64,000 nt of DNA from Talpa occidentalis (lineage: Eukaryota; Chordata; Mammalia; Eulipotyphla; Talpidae), in the NCBI RefSeq assembly GCF_014898055.3, contig NW_023605083.1, positions 68,875,715 through 68,939,714 of the forward strand. Direction: 5' to 3'. Under the pieces are notes generated by a model. That model worked only from the letters and a program-made list of their open reading frames with translations. It searched no databases and was not told where the DNA came from. This document shows, one piece after another, positions 46,521-57,990 of this stretch (positions are counted from its first letter, which is position 1; every line of letters starts with the position of its first letter). The translations under genes were made by a program, and so were the position numbers.

Positions 46521-47760
46521 ACCAATGCTGCTATTATATTGTGCTTATTCTTTTGATTCAACTAAAACAAATGCAGGCATTGTCAGTTTCCACCTACTGA
46601 TACCTGTCCTCCCCTGGATACTAAGTCTTATATCCTGTGTGAAGGGCAAATTCTGGTTTGATAGTTGCATTTGTTTCCTTGGTTCCCCCTGCCTTTGCTT
46701 TGATAACAGGTGATCTTCCTTTCATATTAAATGGGGATTTACTGTTCATGACATAGCTCCCCCCTTTTGTTTTAGCAATGTGGCATTTTGATGTGCTTTG
46801 CAGATTTTCAGAAGGGAAGATACTCTCTAGTGTTACTACAACATGCAGCGCCCATGTGGCGATGAAATGATATCAATATTCCAATTCACTAACAAGTCAG
46901 AACATCCAATTCACCTATTGGGCTGTTCAGAAAGTCTATGAGGCAGGTGCTTGCGAATAACATATGGTGAAATGGAGATTTGCTTTTAAGGCAATAAAAG
47001 TCAGGTCTCCCTTCCCCAAACTTCTGTCTTCTTGCACTAAGATGGAGTCAGAGCCCATCTCTTCCCAAAGGACCAGTAACATGAGACTATTAATAGGATG
47101 TTAAGAACTATAGTAACAGAGGTTTGAAGAGAGCTTAAAACATTTAGATCAACTCCTACACATTGTGTAGTGTAAGCTTAAATGACCCCTGAAGTGAAAA
47201 GCACACCCCTTCTGAGGCTTCCCATCCCATATTTTGCACAGCTGTGACTGACTAAATGTGCTTTTCTTTTTACATTGATCTTAGAAAATATGTCCCTGTA
47301 GCCTACCTCTATTTGGTGAAACCAGGAGTCTATCTTTTATTTGAGCTCTTCAACTATATTAAAACACTGAGCACATATTTCTGAGTGTCTTAATCTTAGG
47401 TTTATCACTTCACTTCTGTTGTTCAACCATCTTGTTATTCTCCACTGAAATTCTCACTCACCTGTGTACCTGGGTGCTTACTGTGGGCACCAGATTGAAT
47501 AACACTTAGGTGCTGCTTCTTCAATTCTTTCAATTACCCAGATAGATAAGGAAGCCGAGGGTAAGCTCATGTCACTGGCGGCGTGTCTGTGGGGTTCCCA
47601 GTGCAGGTATTTCTGCCTCCTTAGTGCATGCTGCTGACTAAGGTACTGTACCACCTTTTCACACCTTCTGGAATTGAAACTTCTTGATGCTGATTCAAAA
47701 CAGAATTACTGTAGCAGCAATAATACTCATCTTTTATTACAACTAATAATAACCACTAAG
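46521..47760. other. Unique DNA, no gene
   Basis: No repeat family recognised. Stops are frequent in all frames. Confidence 0.4.
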
Positions 47761-47764
47761 ATTT

Positions 47765-47872
47765 ATTGGGAGTTAATTCAATTAATTTATTTTATTTATT
47801 AATTTAATTCATTAATTAATAATTAATAAAGTTTAATTATTGGTTATTAATGATTTAATTTATTGAGAGAGA
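47765..47872. repeat. AT-only low-complexity block (TTAATT-rich)
   Basis: More than 100 bp of nearly pure A/T with overlapping TTAATT and ATTAAT words and many small inverted repeats. Confidence 0.85.
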
Positions 47873-48045
47873 ACAGACTGTATCAACTCTGTTCATCTTC
47901 ACAGCAACTTTGATTCTCATTTTGCAGATAAGGAGACAAAGACATGGAATGCTGTCATTTCCCCAAATCTATTCAGCTGCTGAGTGGCAGAACTGAGATT
48001 CAAAATTTGAAAATCTGCTTGAGAGTGATATTCTCTCTTTTGTGC
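47873..48045 (-). repeat. MIR
   Basis: 'ttctcattttgcagataagg', 'attcagctgctgagtggcag' and 'aactgagattcaaaatttga' follow the reverse MIR. Confidence 0.7.
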
Positions 48046-48439
48046 CATAAGCTGGTCATTTATGGTCCAGTTTTCAGAATATCATTTGGGAAACAATGAT
48101 CCAGTGTTACCTAACCCCTCAAACACCAGTGCTTACAATCTTTCTAAAATAGTCTTGCCAAGTTATCATTGAGTCCTTTCTTAAATAGACTAGAGCACAT
48201 ACCCAATGATTTTTAGTTTTCACATAAATGAAATTCTTAGGATTCTGCCCAGTTATTTTAGTCCCATGAACTTCGTTAAGTTGCCTTGCTTAATCTATGT
48301 GTATCCAGTAGCATAGAAATGATCGTTATATTTTGGAATTTTTCCAAGAAAGAATTTATATTCCAAAGGTGAACACTAGGTTGAGGCAGGACCATTGATG
48401 ACTGGATCAGTTATATTTTATTTTTATAGGAAAGCTACT

Positions 48440-48760
48440 TGACGCTCTGCAAGAGCCATTTTCCAAACTTCATTAATAAATAAAAAATAAAGAGCCTGCA
48501 TATGAATTAATGATGAAAGTGCCTCCCTTGGTAATTTTTTTAAGTTTCTGAAAATAGTTCCAATCTTCATCTACAAACTTAATGCAGTTAGAAGAGCCAC
48601 TGAGAATGCCATCGTGTTGCACGTTTGTCAGTGGGAGTAGAGAGACAGAGGGAACCCATCACTTGAGATATAAGATGTTTTGAATGTGTAGCTCACTTAT
48701 CCAGTGCAGATTATTTTATTTACAGCACTTTTCTGGAGGATTTTGGATTGTATAATGCCA
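48440..48760. other. Unique block, conserved-noncoding candidate
   Basis: Repeat-free with a POU/homeodomain-like cluster ('gcatatgaattaatgatgaa', 'cttcattaataaataaa', 'ttggtaatttttttaag') and CpG words ('gacgctctgc', 'catcgtgttgcacgt'). Confidence 0.3.
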
Positions 48761-48934
48761 GAAAAGGGTAAAATTTATAGATGAAAAGTGCAGAAAAATC
48801 AGATGGCCTACTGGAGTGGAGCTGATCACTTTAACATACTAATATATCACCACTCTTTGCTAGGATATGCTTCTATTATTACTCATATATCATATTAAAT
48901 TGTTTGTATGTCTTTCTCACTACTAGCCTGGAGT

Positions 48935-48973
<39 letters not shown>
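48935..48973 (+). repeat. (GT)n microsatellite
   Basis: About 19 GT units. Confidence 0.97.
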
Positions 48974-48975
<2 letters not shown>

Positions 48976-49459
48976 AAGGTCAAGGCCATATCTGGTTTAA
49001 TTTTCCTAATGTTTAGTATACCTCCTGACAGAAAAAAAAAAGTTCAAGAATTGTTTGCTAATTTGTCATTGTAATAAATATCACATTCTAAGAATTGTAC
49101 CTCTAACACTCAGTGGAATTTTAATCATGAAAGTTTAAAAAAAAATCACCCTCGTATGATAAGCTCAGGTGCCGTCTTTGGGGGGTAGTATTTACACCAA
49201 GGAGATTGGTGAGCATGACACGTGACCCCTCCACCCACACCTGGGAAGCTGGTGTTAAACATCAACTAGCACACTATGTCCTGTGTTCCTGTATTATTCC
49301 CCAGGCCAGGCCTCTTTCTCTTTGTCTTGTTCACTGATGCAAGCTGTTGGAGGATCTTGTGGGCTCAGAGCTTTCTTCTTTAACCTTGGCTTATTCCCTG
49401 TCTGACCTTAAAAACATCTCTCCCTGAAGGAAACCAATTTTGTTTGGCATCTTGTAATT
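48974..49459. other. Unique DNA, no gene
   Basis: No repeat family recognised. Confidence 0.4.
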
Positions 49460-49710
49460 AAGGATGATAGCATGGTGCAGAGGGAAAAGCATGATTTCCC
49501 AACTGGAGTTAGAATCTTTGCTCCACCTCTGCTCAGTGTCTTCAAAGGAGAACCTTAACCTCACTAATCTGTTCTGTAATCTGTGAAGGAGACAATAAAA
49601 CCAATTGTGCAGTTTACTGTGAGGATTATATAAGATTGTGTGTCTAAAATAATTTAACAGTGTCTGGTACAGAATAGGTAGACAGTAAACATAACTATCT
49701 CATTATGCCA
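49460..49710 (+). repeat. MIR
   Basis: Nearly full length: 'gatagcatggtgcagaggga', 'gctccacctctgctcagtgt', 'cttaacctcactaatctgtt', 'gtgaggattatataagattg', 'gtacagaataggtagacagt'. Confidence 0.8.
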
Positions 49711-49764
49711 TGTTTTTCTTTTAGGATTAGAGCTGGATCTTTACTCTGTCAGTAGCACCATCTG

Positions 49765-49950
49765 TGTTTAAATATGAATTGGAGACAAAGGACACAGAAT
49801 AGATGCCAACCTTTGCCACTTAAGGGTTGTATGATCTGGGAGGAACTCTGAATCTCAGCCTTCCCACCTGTAAAAGATTATAAAGATGTCTCCCTTGCCT
49901 CCCTCATAGCATAACTGAGAGAATCAAATAATATAAAAACATGAAATAAC
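49765..49950 (+). repeat. MIR
   Basis: 'ccaacctttgccacttaagg', 'tctgggaggaactctgaatc', 'cctccctcatagcataactg'. A second MIR in the same orientation right after the previous one. Confidence 0.75.
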
Positions 49951-50236
49951 TTTGAAAATCAATGAGAACATACACCAAGAGGTGGTTTTAAAGTGCATGT
50001 ATCATTAACAGTTTCACTCTTCAGGAATTTAACTGGAAACATTTTTTAAAAGCAATACATACAGAACATATATAAAGCAGATTAATGCATTAGTAGTAGT
50101 ATTGATAAGAAAATTGAAAATAAGCTAAATAGTCAATGAGAGGGAATCATAAAATGACTGAAATACATTCACAGAGTGGAAAGGATTACAGGCAGGAAAG
50201 TAATTTTATAATAAACCTTAAAATATATATAGTTCA
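49951..50236. other. Unique AT-rich DNA
   Basis: No element recognised. Confidence 0.4.
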
Positions 50237-50506
50237 GGGCCTACCAGGTGGTGCAGCAGGTTGAGCGCTGTGCTGTGAAGCTGTCGGCATCCTCTGCAGC
50301 GCAGGTTCGATTCCTGGCGGGCCAGGGAGAAACCCACATGGTGTAGCAGACATCTCCTGTCTCGCCCGCTGCTCCCCTCAGCAGTGCCGTCTGTCTGTCT
50401 GCCTGTTCTGCTCCCTGCTCTTTCTGGTGAATTCTCTCACCCTCCTGTGCCCCTCACCTGTACCCCAGTTCTTGTATAAATAAATAAATCTTTAAAAAAA
50501 ATAAAA
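50237..50506 (+). mobile_element. tRNA-derived SINE copy 13 (subfamily B)
   Basis: Head 'gggcctaccaggtggtgcag', B box 'ggttcgattcc' (close to consensus), body, B-type ending 'acctgtaccccagttcttgt'. Contains a GTCTGTCTGTCTG slip. I could not fix the target duplication because both flanks are AT-rich. Confidence 0.93.
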
Positions 50507-51056
50507 ATCTAAACTCTTAAATAAATATATTTATATATTTCACATCATTTTAAATCTGCCATCCCTAGGTTCCAGGATTTTTTTAGAGATTTTGATTTTT
50601 CCTATATTCTTATTAATATATATGATTAATATATACCACATGTATAATAATAGCCATATTAATAGAACTACAAAAGCAGAACCCAATATATGAAGAAAAT
50701 AGTGGCAATGCTTTTGTGTAAAATGTTTTTATCTGTTGTGCATTTTGTCTCGTAACATTTCTGTACTTGAGTTCCAAACTAAAATATACATGAAACTTTT
50801 GTAAGTAGTAGGAGAGCTTTTGTAATTAGTTGGGAGAAGCAGTAAAATACATCAATGAAATTCAATATTTTGATATTGCCATCATTATCATATAGTGAGC
50901 AATATTTACCATTCAGGAAAAGGTACTTTTCTGACCACCTCTAGAACAGGTGACATTCTGAAAGGACACTCTAAAGAGACCATCCCCTGTTCTTCAGGGT
51001 CATGACTGGGTTAATTTTTTCTAACGCTATGTTGTCCTTAACAATAGCAATCACTT
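50507..51056. other. Unique AT-rich DNA, no gene
   Basis: No element recognised. Confidence 0.4.
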
Positions 51057-51346
51057 GGGCCTCCCTGGTGGTGCACGCGGTTGAGATGCAACCTATGAAG
51101 CTGTCCACAGCCACTGCAGCTTGAGTTTGATCCCCAGCCAGGGAGCTACCCATATGGCGCAGCAGACCTGGCCTGACTCTCCTGCTGCTCCCCTCAGCAG
51201 TGTATTTCACTCAATCAGCCTGTTCTGCTCCCCACTCTGTTTCTGGTGAGTCCTCTCACCCCCGCACACCTCTGACCTGTACCCCAGTTCTTGTATGCAT
51301 AAATAAATCTTTTTTAAAAAATTAAAAAAAAATTAAAAATTAAAAA
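51057..51346 (+). mobile_element. tRNA-derived SINE copy 14 (subfamily B)
   Basis: Head 'gggcctccctggtggtgcac', with small body deletions. The 16-bp duplication ACAATAGCA(A/G)TCACTT (51041-51056 and 51347-51362) has one mismatch. The tail is long and mutated (TTTTTTAAAAAATTAAAA type). Confidence 0.95.
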
Positions 51347-51362
51347 ACAATAGCAGTCACTT

Positions 51363-52515
51363 ATTCCAACAACAGCATGTGTTCACTTGGAGACAAGCAA
51401 GAGAAAATATAAAGATTGGAAACTGTGTGTCTCATGGTAAGACCTACATGTACTTCCCTGAGCCAGAAACCCCCATGTAACCACTGAGGATCTTCCTCCC
51501 TCTGCGGGAGGAAAAATGACCGTCACTTCCTCTTGGAGACGAAGGGCATGCTGGGATGAGTAGTTGGCTGATTATACTTATATGGGTACTCTCTTCTAGC
51601 CTTCTCACCTCATGTAAAGAGTTGTTTTTGTCTATTATTTATCTTGAAAATTATTTGCTAATAGCTGCAAGACTTTATTCAACATCTTGAAAATCACTTG
51701 ATACATATTAGTGGTTCTCTTTGATTTCATGTTAGTTGCTGAGAGGAGGATATGAACTTAAATTTCACTATGAACTTAAAGTTCACTAAGAACTTAAATT
51801 TCTCAAGTCAAACCAACTATTTCCAAATTTCAGAAAAAAATTCCCTCTTGAGGTGCTCTTCTCCTTATACATTAAGTGTGACAGTAAAGAGAGCACAGCA
51901 TGATGATAGTGAGATGTGGAGGCATTAGCTCATGTGGGGGCCTTGTGTGATTGCTGAATAGAAGCATTAGTACATGTTTCCCAAATGGGGATGTGTGTAG
52001 TATTGTCCTACTCAGAAATTTTTTCTAGTAATATCCTCAATATAGAGGGACTAGTCCCCAGAAGCTTTGTTTCTACTTAGTAGCCCTACCTCCCTTTTCA
52101 TAACTAATTGATCAGCATGAAGATATATGTCCTAGGACGATTCTAGGCATCTCAGAAACACACAATTTCTGAGTTCCTAAGAAAAAAAATGTGGGAGCTA
52201 CAGTTGCTGAGGTCCTGGAAACTGCCCTGACTCCTGACTGCTAAATCTTAGATTTTTCAATCCCATTATCCATTTTTTTAACCGTAACATTTACTTTCTA
52301 ATAAATTACACCGTTTATCCTAATGAACTAGGCAGAGTCAGATCCTATTGCTTACAAACAAAAAGTTAACTAATGAAGTATGTGCCAGTAAAAAAAAAAA
52401 AAAAAAGTGATCAGTGCATAAAGATCATGAAATTCCTCCACACAATATTAACTATTATTGAATGCATTGCCCCAAATTTGCTTTTAGGAACATGTGTAGC
52501 TTAATGGAATGGACT
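51363..52515. other. Unique DNA; short promoter-like patch near 51.5 kb
   Basis: The patch 51480-51570 has an 8-bp perfect stem (51493-51500 with 51506-51513), the words 'tgaccgtcacttcctctt' and a ZNF143-like word (51546-51564). It may be a decayed LTR fragment. The rest is ordinary sequence. No gene. Confidence 0.4.
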
Positions 52516-53116
52516 TGTTAGCATGTGACTGAGGGGGCAGCCAAAACTTGCATGCCCTACGGGATCTGGCTGTCCACACACACACACAGGAAAATCACAA
52601 TCATAGTGTGGAAGAACTTTAATAGAATTAGTGTGCATGGAGAGAGAGAAGAAAGGATTTTAGTTTCCCAATAATACACCCCAAATTACCCATTCCCTTA
52701 AGGATAAATGCCCAGCCAAACAAGGTTGGTCCAAGGGTGGGGGGCACTGAGTCTTACAATCTTGCCACAGTGTAAGTCACTTTCTGGGAGGGAACCACAG
52801 GAAATGAGCAAAACAGTCCAGGTATATCTGGAATGAAAGGAGCAAAAATCAAAATATAAATCAAGGTAGCAGCTGCCATTGTCAGCCTCCCCACATGCTT
52901 CTCAGCCATGTCTCTTCCAAGTATCTCTCAATGTCTTATTTCCTGTCTGCTTCCCAACAGTACCAGCGTGCAAGTTGGGCCACAGGAACCAGAGCTCTTC
53001 TGTCTTCTTCTCCTTGAGGCCACCTAGCTTCCTTGCTATATAATCACTCAGCTCTGACCTTAGTTGAGTGGGGGTAGAGAAAACAATATCCCTTTTATGG
53101 AGATATCTCTCTAATA
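52516..53116 (-). mobile_element. Solo LTR of the 59.7-kb family, 4-bp duplication GACT
   Basis: Starts TGTTAG, flanked by GACT on both sides (52512-52515 and 53117-53120). It shares ordered blocks with 59716-60305 and 35599-36406: 'gaactttaatagaattagtg', 'ttacccattcccttaaggat', 'tcttgccacagtgtaagtca', 'gcagctgccattgtcagcct'. On the minus strand a 'ttatatag' TATA-like word lies near 53045. No paired LTR or internal sequence. A 4-bp duplication is usual for gammaretrovirus-like (class I) elements. Confidence 0.85.
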
Positions 53117-53339
53117 GACTATACTGAATCTGAAGGAATACACTGAATCCTGAGAAAGAATTGCTAGAATGGGTGCAATGTTATAAGACGAACTGACATG
53201 CATTAAGTATGAATCATGAATTGAATTGACTTTGGAGGACAACAGGCAAGTTTGGTGACTAGTTAGACTCATTGATAGAATAGGGCCTGGAGTTTTGTGG
53301 TTATAGCTGTACAGGTAGAGATATATTATGTTCCTTTGG

Positions 53340-53381
53340 GATGGATGGATGGGCAGGCAGATGGATGGATGGGTGGATGGA
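53340..53381 (+). repeat. (TGGA)n microsatellite, imperfect
   Basis: ATGG/TGGA units interrupted by 'gggcaggcaga'. Confidence 0.9.
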
Positions 53382-54254
53382 ATTAGCAATATAAATATTA
53401 ATGTATCTGCTTAAAGAAGCCTTGCAGAGCTAAGTTATGCTTTTTAAAGTATAAAAGAAATATTAGTTAACATTGTTATAATGTCTCCACACCTGCATAG
53501 ATGTTATTTCTAATGTCTATAGCAGTGATCTCTATCCCTGGTCTTTGAATAGGCCATGACATCTTCAATTACCACAAGATACACTAGAAATTTTTCAAAG
53601 GTTTTTGAAACAGAGTTAAATGTCATACCTGCTAATTATAAAAATAAATGCAGGTAAGAGATAGTTTATGAGTTTATGTCATGGAATTAAACTGATGGTT
53701 CTTAAATGCTGCATGTTCATGGAGGTTTGGAACTGCTGATTTGGGAACTGCAGGAAAGACAAATTTATCAAAAGATGCGGGCAGAGAAAGCTGTGCTAGT
53801 GACGGGGTTGAGATTGAGAGCTGGTGACAAAAGCTGTTGAGTTGAGAACACCTTGCCACTTATTATAGTTAAGATAGCTTGCCTTGCCTTGGGGTCTTTA
53901 TTTTAATGTAGATGTCTGAGAGTGAGTGGGTGATTGAGGGAAATGGAGAGAGGTTATGTGTCTTCACAGGGCAAGATGGCAATTGAATGACTACCATACC
54001 CATCCCCTGTGATGTTAATATATGCACTCATTGTTCCACCCTCTTTTCTAGTAACAGTAAACAACATTTGTCACTTGCAATAGACTACTTTTCACTCCCA
54101 AACTGATGGTGAACCGACATTTGTATTTCAAGTACCAAAGCTCAGGCTGCAGAAGCAGGAGGCCTAGAAAAGATGTATGTGGTGGGTGGAAAGAGAGTAC
54201 AGGACAAGGTTCATGTGTGCAATTCTGCAGATCGTTCATAAGTCTGGTCTCCAT
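53382..54254. other. Unique DNA, no gene
   Basis: No repeat family recognised. Small minus-strand frames have no domain. Confidence 0.4.
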
Positions 54255-54430
54255 GACAGGAGATGGCCTAATGCCTCATTAATTCCCGCAGAGATGACGA
54301 TGATGCATGGCCCCCTTTCAATCTGAAACAAAGCAATGCATTAAAAAAACCCTAATTTGCACATGTTTAATATGTTCATTAAGCTATTAGTCTTTCAGCA
54401 AGAGATTTAATAGGAAATTAACATTTCTTT
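54255..54430. other. Unique block, best conserved-noncoding candidate
   Basis: Repeat-free, with a dense set of developmental-factor-like words: 'cctcattaattcccg' (homeodomain), 'gatgacgatgatgcatgg' (CRE/AP-1-like), 'aaacaaagcaatgcatt' (SOX-like), 'taatttgcacatg' (octamer-like) and 'ttcattaagctattag'. Retained CpG sites. No frame explains it. Function is inference. Confidence 0.4.
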
Positions 54431-55302
54431 TAAATAAAAAAAGTATCATCCCAGAGAAGCCCCCCCCGTTAATACAATTATTTTATGTTTTGAGCACAAT
54501 GGACTACAGGAGAAAACACTTGGCACTAGATTGGGGATTGGAAAGACCATGTAGGGTTCTTCTCATTTGTTATATCATTAGTCATCCTGGGGCATTATTT
54601 TCTCTGAATAACAAATATTTCCATGGAACAAAAGACCTCTTGGAAATAGATGTGAGGTCAAAGATAGAAAATACTTTAGCAGGGCTAATTTTGTGAACTG
54701 AATGATGATAAACAGAAAAAAATGGTTTACTCTAATGCTAAGGTTTGAGAAACAATGGGAATTGACTTAGTTTGGCCAACATGTACATAGCAGTATCTGT
54801 ATCTGCCTGATGTTCATGTAACTACTGTAATGTGCAAGGCACTGGGCTGGGTGATGTAAGAAGCTTAATATAGAGACAAATAGAACATGTGTCCTTTCTC
54901 TCAGTGAGGTTTTGCTGAATATGTACTATGTGACATGTGCTGTGTTGAGTCAAGATGAGTAAATCATGGCCTCTTGTTTTGAAGCTAAAGATGAATTCTT
55001 TAAATAGCCTACAAACAAACATTCATATCCAATTTACTAAATCTTAAAAATATAGGAATAGACAAAGTGCTTTCAGAGTAAAAATGAAGGAAATTCTGAC
55101 TTAAATGGGGGATTTTGAACAAACTCCATGGTAGATGGCAGTTAAGGCTAGAACTTTAAGGTTGTCATGCATTAGACATGCAGAAGTAAATGGGAAATGC
55201 ACAACAAATGGAGTGACAACACAGGGATGTGCAAAAGGAAAACATCACATTACTAATGAGGGAAAAGAAACTTCCCCCCTACACCTCTGGGGTTTCTTCA
55301 GA
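54431..55302. other. Unique DNA with an old repeat remnant
   Basis: A C7 run is at 54463-54469. The stretch 54830-54940 ('gtgcaaggcactgggctggg', 'ctctcagtgaggttttgctg') resembles an old mammalian repeat (L2-like). No gene. Confidence 0.4.
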
Positions 55303-55332
55303 CTGACTGACTAAATTTGTTTAGTCAGTCAG
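55303..55332. repeat. Perfect 13-bp inverted repeat (hairpin)
   Basis: Arms CTGACTGACTAAA and TTTAGTCAGTCAG around a 4-base loop TTTG, in unique sequence. Each arm contains a TGACTAA word resembling an AP-1 site. Confidence 0.9.
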
Positions 55333-55694
55333 ACAAACTAGCTGGAGGAAAAAAAAAAATAATTCTGTACAGAGCATCAGCTTAGACTTATAGGTTCCAC
55401 AGCTAAGTGATGGGTTTGGGGCTAGGGCTAGGAGAAAGGAGGGGGACTCACATATTGAAGATACCCTGTAATTTAGATATTTGTCTGGCTGTATAGACAG
55501 GTTTCTCCAACAAAAAGGATATGTTTGGTTAAAGAAAAAATCTTGTTATGAGTAATATCATAATTTTCATTCTTCTAGGTAGATAAGGATTTGTAAAGTT
55601 CTTGTGGTTCTGCAAAGTCTCAATTGATTTCTGCTCAAAATAATCTGCCTGCCAAAATAGCATATATTGGGGAAATCTGTACTTAACATTGCTA
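55333..55694. other. Unique DNA, no gene
   Basis: No element recognised; a short A run lies at 55349-55361. Confidence 0.4.
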
Positions 55695-56035
55695 TTCTTC
55701 AATAACATAGGAGATACCACATAACAGAACACCTTATACTTGGTGACTTAAACAACAGATATTTTTATTTCTCATAGTACTAGAGTCTGGGAACTCCAAA
55801 ATCAAGGCACTCCCTTACTCATGTCTGCAGAGAGCCCACATTTTAACTTCTTGATTATTTTCTTTCAACTATGTCTTTCTATACATGGTAGAAATACATC
55901 AAGAAATCTCTTTTATCAGGGCACAATTCCCATTCATGAAGGCTCCATCTCCACAACCTATTATGACTCCAAATTTCTGTTAGGACTTCAACATGTAAGT
56001 TTGAGGGGAAGAGGGACATAGACAGTCAGTACAGA
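55695..56035 (-). mobile_element. MaLR LTR (MLT1-type), minus strand
   Basis: Antisense MLT1-type landmarks in order: 'cttggtgacttaaacaacag', 'atttttatttctcatagtac', 'gagtctgggaactccaaaat', 'gggcacaattcccattcatg', 'aggacttcaacatgtaagtt', 'agacagtcagtac'. Non-autonomous, with no internal region. Confidence 0.8.
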
Positions 56036-56880
56036 GTAACTACTCTACTAGACATTACCATATTCTTTCCTCCCTAAATTTCAAAGCATTTGGTTATATA
56101 AATTGGAATTCAGTTCTCTGTTGAAGCAGAATAGGCAAGAACACATTCCTTGATTAGGGTCTACAAAGACAATTTATACGGTATTCTGAATATTATATGG
56201 TATTCTGAAAATTGGTACTGCCACACAATATAACATGTTGCTATTAAGTAGGCAACTTTTTTCACTTTCAGTATTTAACTATCTCAGAGTAAAACAAACC
56301 CCAAACTATTTCATTACATAAATGTAGAACTTCATAGCAATCTAAACAGACATAGCTCAAGGCCATTACCTCAAATTCCCTCTTCCCACCCTCATCAAAT
56401 TTCCTATCTGTTAGTATCATTCATGGCACATTATGTGTTTTCTTTAATCATAGATGATAATATTGCATGTATTCTCTCCCTTAAGTATCTACCTTCAAAA
56501 TGAACCCAATGAAATATTTTACTTTAATGAATTATATTTAAAATTAAAATCTAGAGTAAAATTTGCTATAGTAGTCAATCTATTAATAGTGGCGCACCTT
56601 AGTCTTTCATTGCCCTATACATATTGCTTTGCTTTGAAGAGGATCCTTTATTTATGAAAAAATATTCTACACTGATAGACAACTACACAATAATAGTTAT
56701 CAATTTAATTCTACACCATGATATTCCTACCACCATGAAATACTTTGCAAGTTCCTGGGGTGGACCTTGATTTGTCACCTTGGGAACCAAAAAAAAAAAA
56801 AAAGAAGAAATAAATCTCAAAAAATCTCAAAATCTATCCTTTCGGAAAAGAGCAAAGAATCAAATGAGTAAATAACATCA
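56036..56880. other. Unique DNA, no gene
   Basis: A-run at 56790-56803. No repeat family recognised. Confidence 0.4.
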
Positions 56881-57160
56881 ACATCAATATTTGATGTCTA
56901 CACGCACACCCGAACTTTGAAGAACATCTGTCTTCCTGCCACTAATGATTTTGTTCCAGATGTAATCCAAATATGTTTGCAAATGGGGAGCAGAGGGGTT
57001 AGCACAATTTACTTTGCAAGCAGTTTGTGGTTATTACAGCTATTTTTTGTTTCTTTTTTTAAATATATACATTTCAAAAGTGATGTGGCACCCTGAACTG
57101 ATGTGCTTGAAATGACAGTAAAATAAATCTAATATTGCCCTTGGCTTTGCTCTGCTGTTC
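56881..57160. other. Unique block, conserved-noncoding candidate (weak)
   Basis: Repeat-free; words 'ccactaatgattttgttcca', 'ccaaatatgtttgcaaatgg' and 'aaaagtgatgtggcaccctg' (homeodomain, forkhead-like). Function is inference. Confidence 0.25.
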
Positions 57161-57189
57161 ATCTTCTTAAACAGATACATAATATGGTT

Positions 57190-57330
57190 TAATGGCAACA
57201 GTGTGGATTTTTGGAGTCAGACATTTTGAAGCCTGTTTGATCAACAGATTTTCATGTAGTGATTTGACTAACCCGCTAATTTATACCTCTGATTACCTAT
57301 GTGACCTTGAAGAAAAAAACATTGATAACA
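57190..57330 (+). repeat. MIR 5' part (probable)
   Basis: 'tttaatggcaacagtgtgga', 'ttttggagtcagacattttg' and 'tgattacctatgtgaccttg' follow the MIR 5' half, diverged. Confidence 0.5.
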
Positions 57331-57434
57331 GTAAGAATAGTTAGAATAGTTGAGCATTATGTATTGTGTATTTGGTGTTCTACTAAGTGATGCACACAGA
57401 ATAATTAGTCTTCCTATTTTACCTATAAGCTGTA

Positions 57435-57590
57435 TGCTATTATTATTTCTTGTTTATTTTTATTATTATTATTTTAATATATATTTTACATTGTTCTTCA
57501 CTTTTTTGCAATGCATGCTCTCATCTCAGTTATAGTCCCCGTGAAATTCATGCCACCAATACACCCGTGTACCATCACCATAGTCAATCT
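57435..57590 (-). mobile_element. L1 3' UTR end, very short copy
   Basis: 'ttatagtccccgtgaaattc' and 'ccaccaatacacccgtgtac' are the antisense of the L1 3' UTR, parallel to 1010-1105. Only the last 150 bases were inserted. Confidence 0.75.
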
Positions 57591-57607
57591 TAGAAGTGAG
57601 AAAACCA

Positions 57608-57878
57608 TGGGCCTCCCCTGGTGGCACAGCAGTTGAGTGCTGGCCTGTGAAGCTGTCCACAGCCTCTGCAGCACAGGTTGGATTCCTGGCCACCGGCGAG
57701 GGTCCAACATGGCACAACAGACCTCTCATGCTGCATGTGCTGCTCCCCTCAGCAGTGTATTTCGCCAGTTTGCCTGTTCTGTTCCCTGCTCTGGCTCTGG
57801 TGAATTCCCTCACCCTCCCGTGCTTCTGACTATACCCAGTGCTTGTATAAATAAATAAATTAATTAATTAAAAAAAAA
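57608..57878 (+). mobile_element. tRNA-derived SINE copy 15 (subfamily A-like)
   Basis: Perfect 16-bp duplication AGAAGTGAGAAAACCA (57592-57607 and 57879-57894). Head intact, A box 'tggcacagcagttgagtgc', B box changed ('ggttggattcc'). The ending 'gactatacccagtgcttgta' is A-type, while the mid-body 'gtgtatttcgccagtttgcc' is B-like. Confidence 0.97.
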
Positions 57879-57990
57879 AGAAGTGAGAAAACCAGACACA
57901 GTAGGGTGAAGTGGTTTACCCAATGATCCAGACTGGAGACGAGGGGCTAGAGAGTTGTCGAATACAAATCCAGAAATTCAGACACATACT

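Larger units (their letters stand above)
57345..57990 (-). repeat. MIR split by an L1 piece and a SINE
   Basis: The left part 57345-57434 ('gtgttctactaagtgatgca', 'cttcctattttacctataag') and right part 57888-57990 ('ggtgaagtggtttacccaat', 'aatacaaatccagaaattca') are the halves of one reverse MIR. The interruption is L1 3' UTR (57435-57590) and SINE copy 15. Confidence 0.65.
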
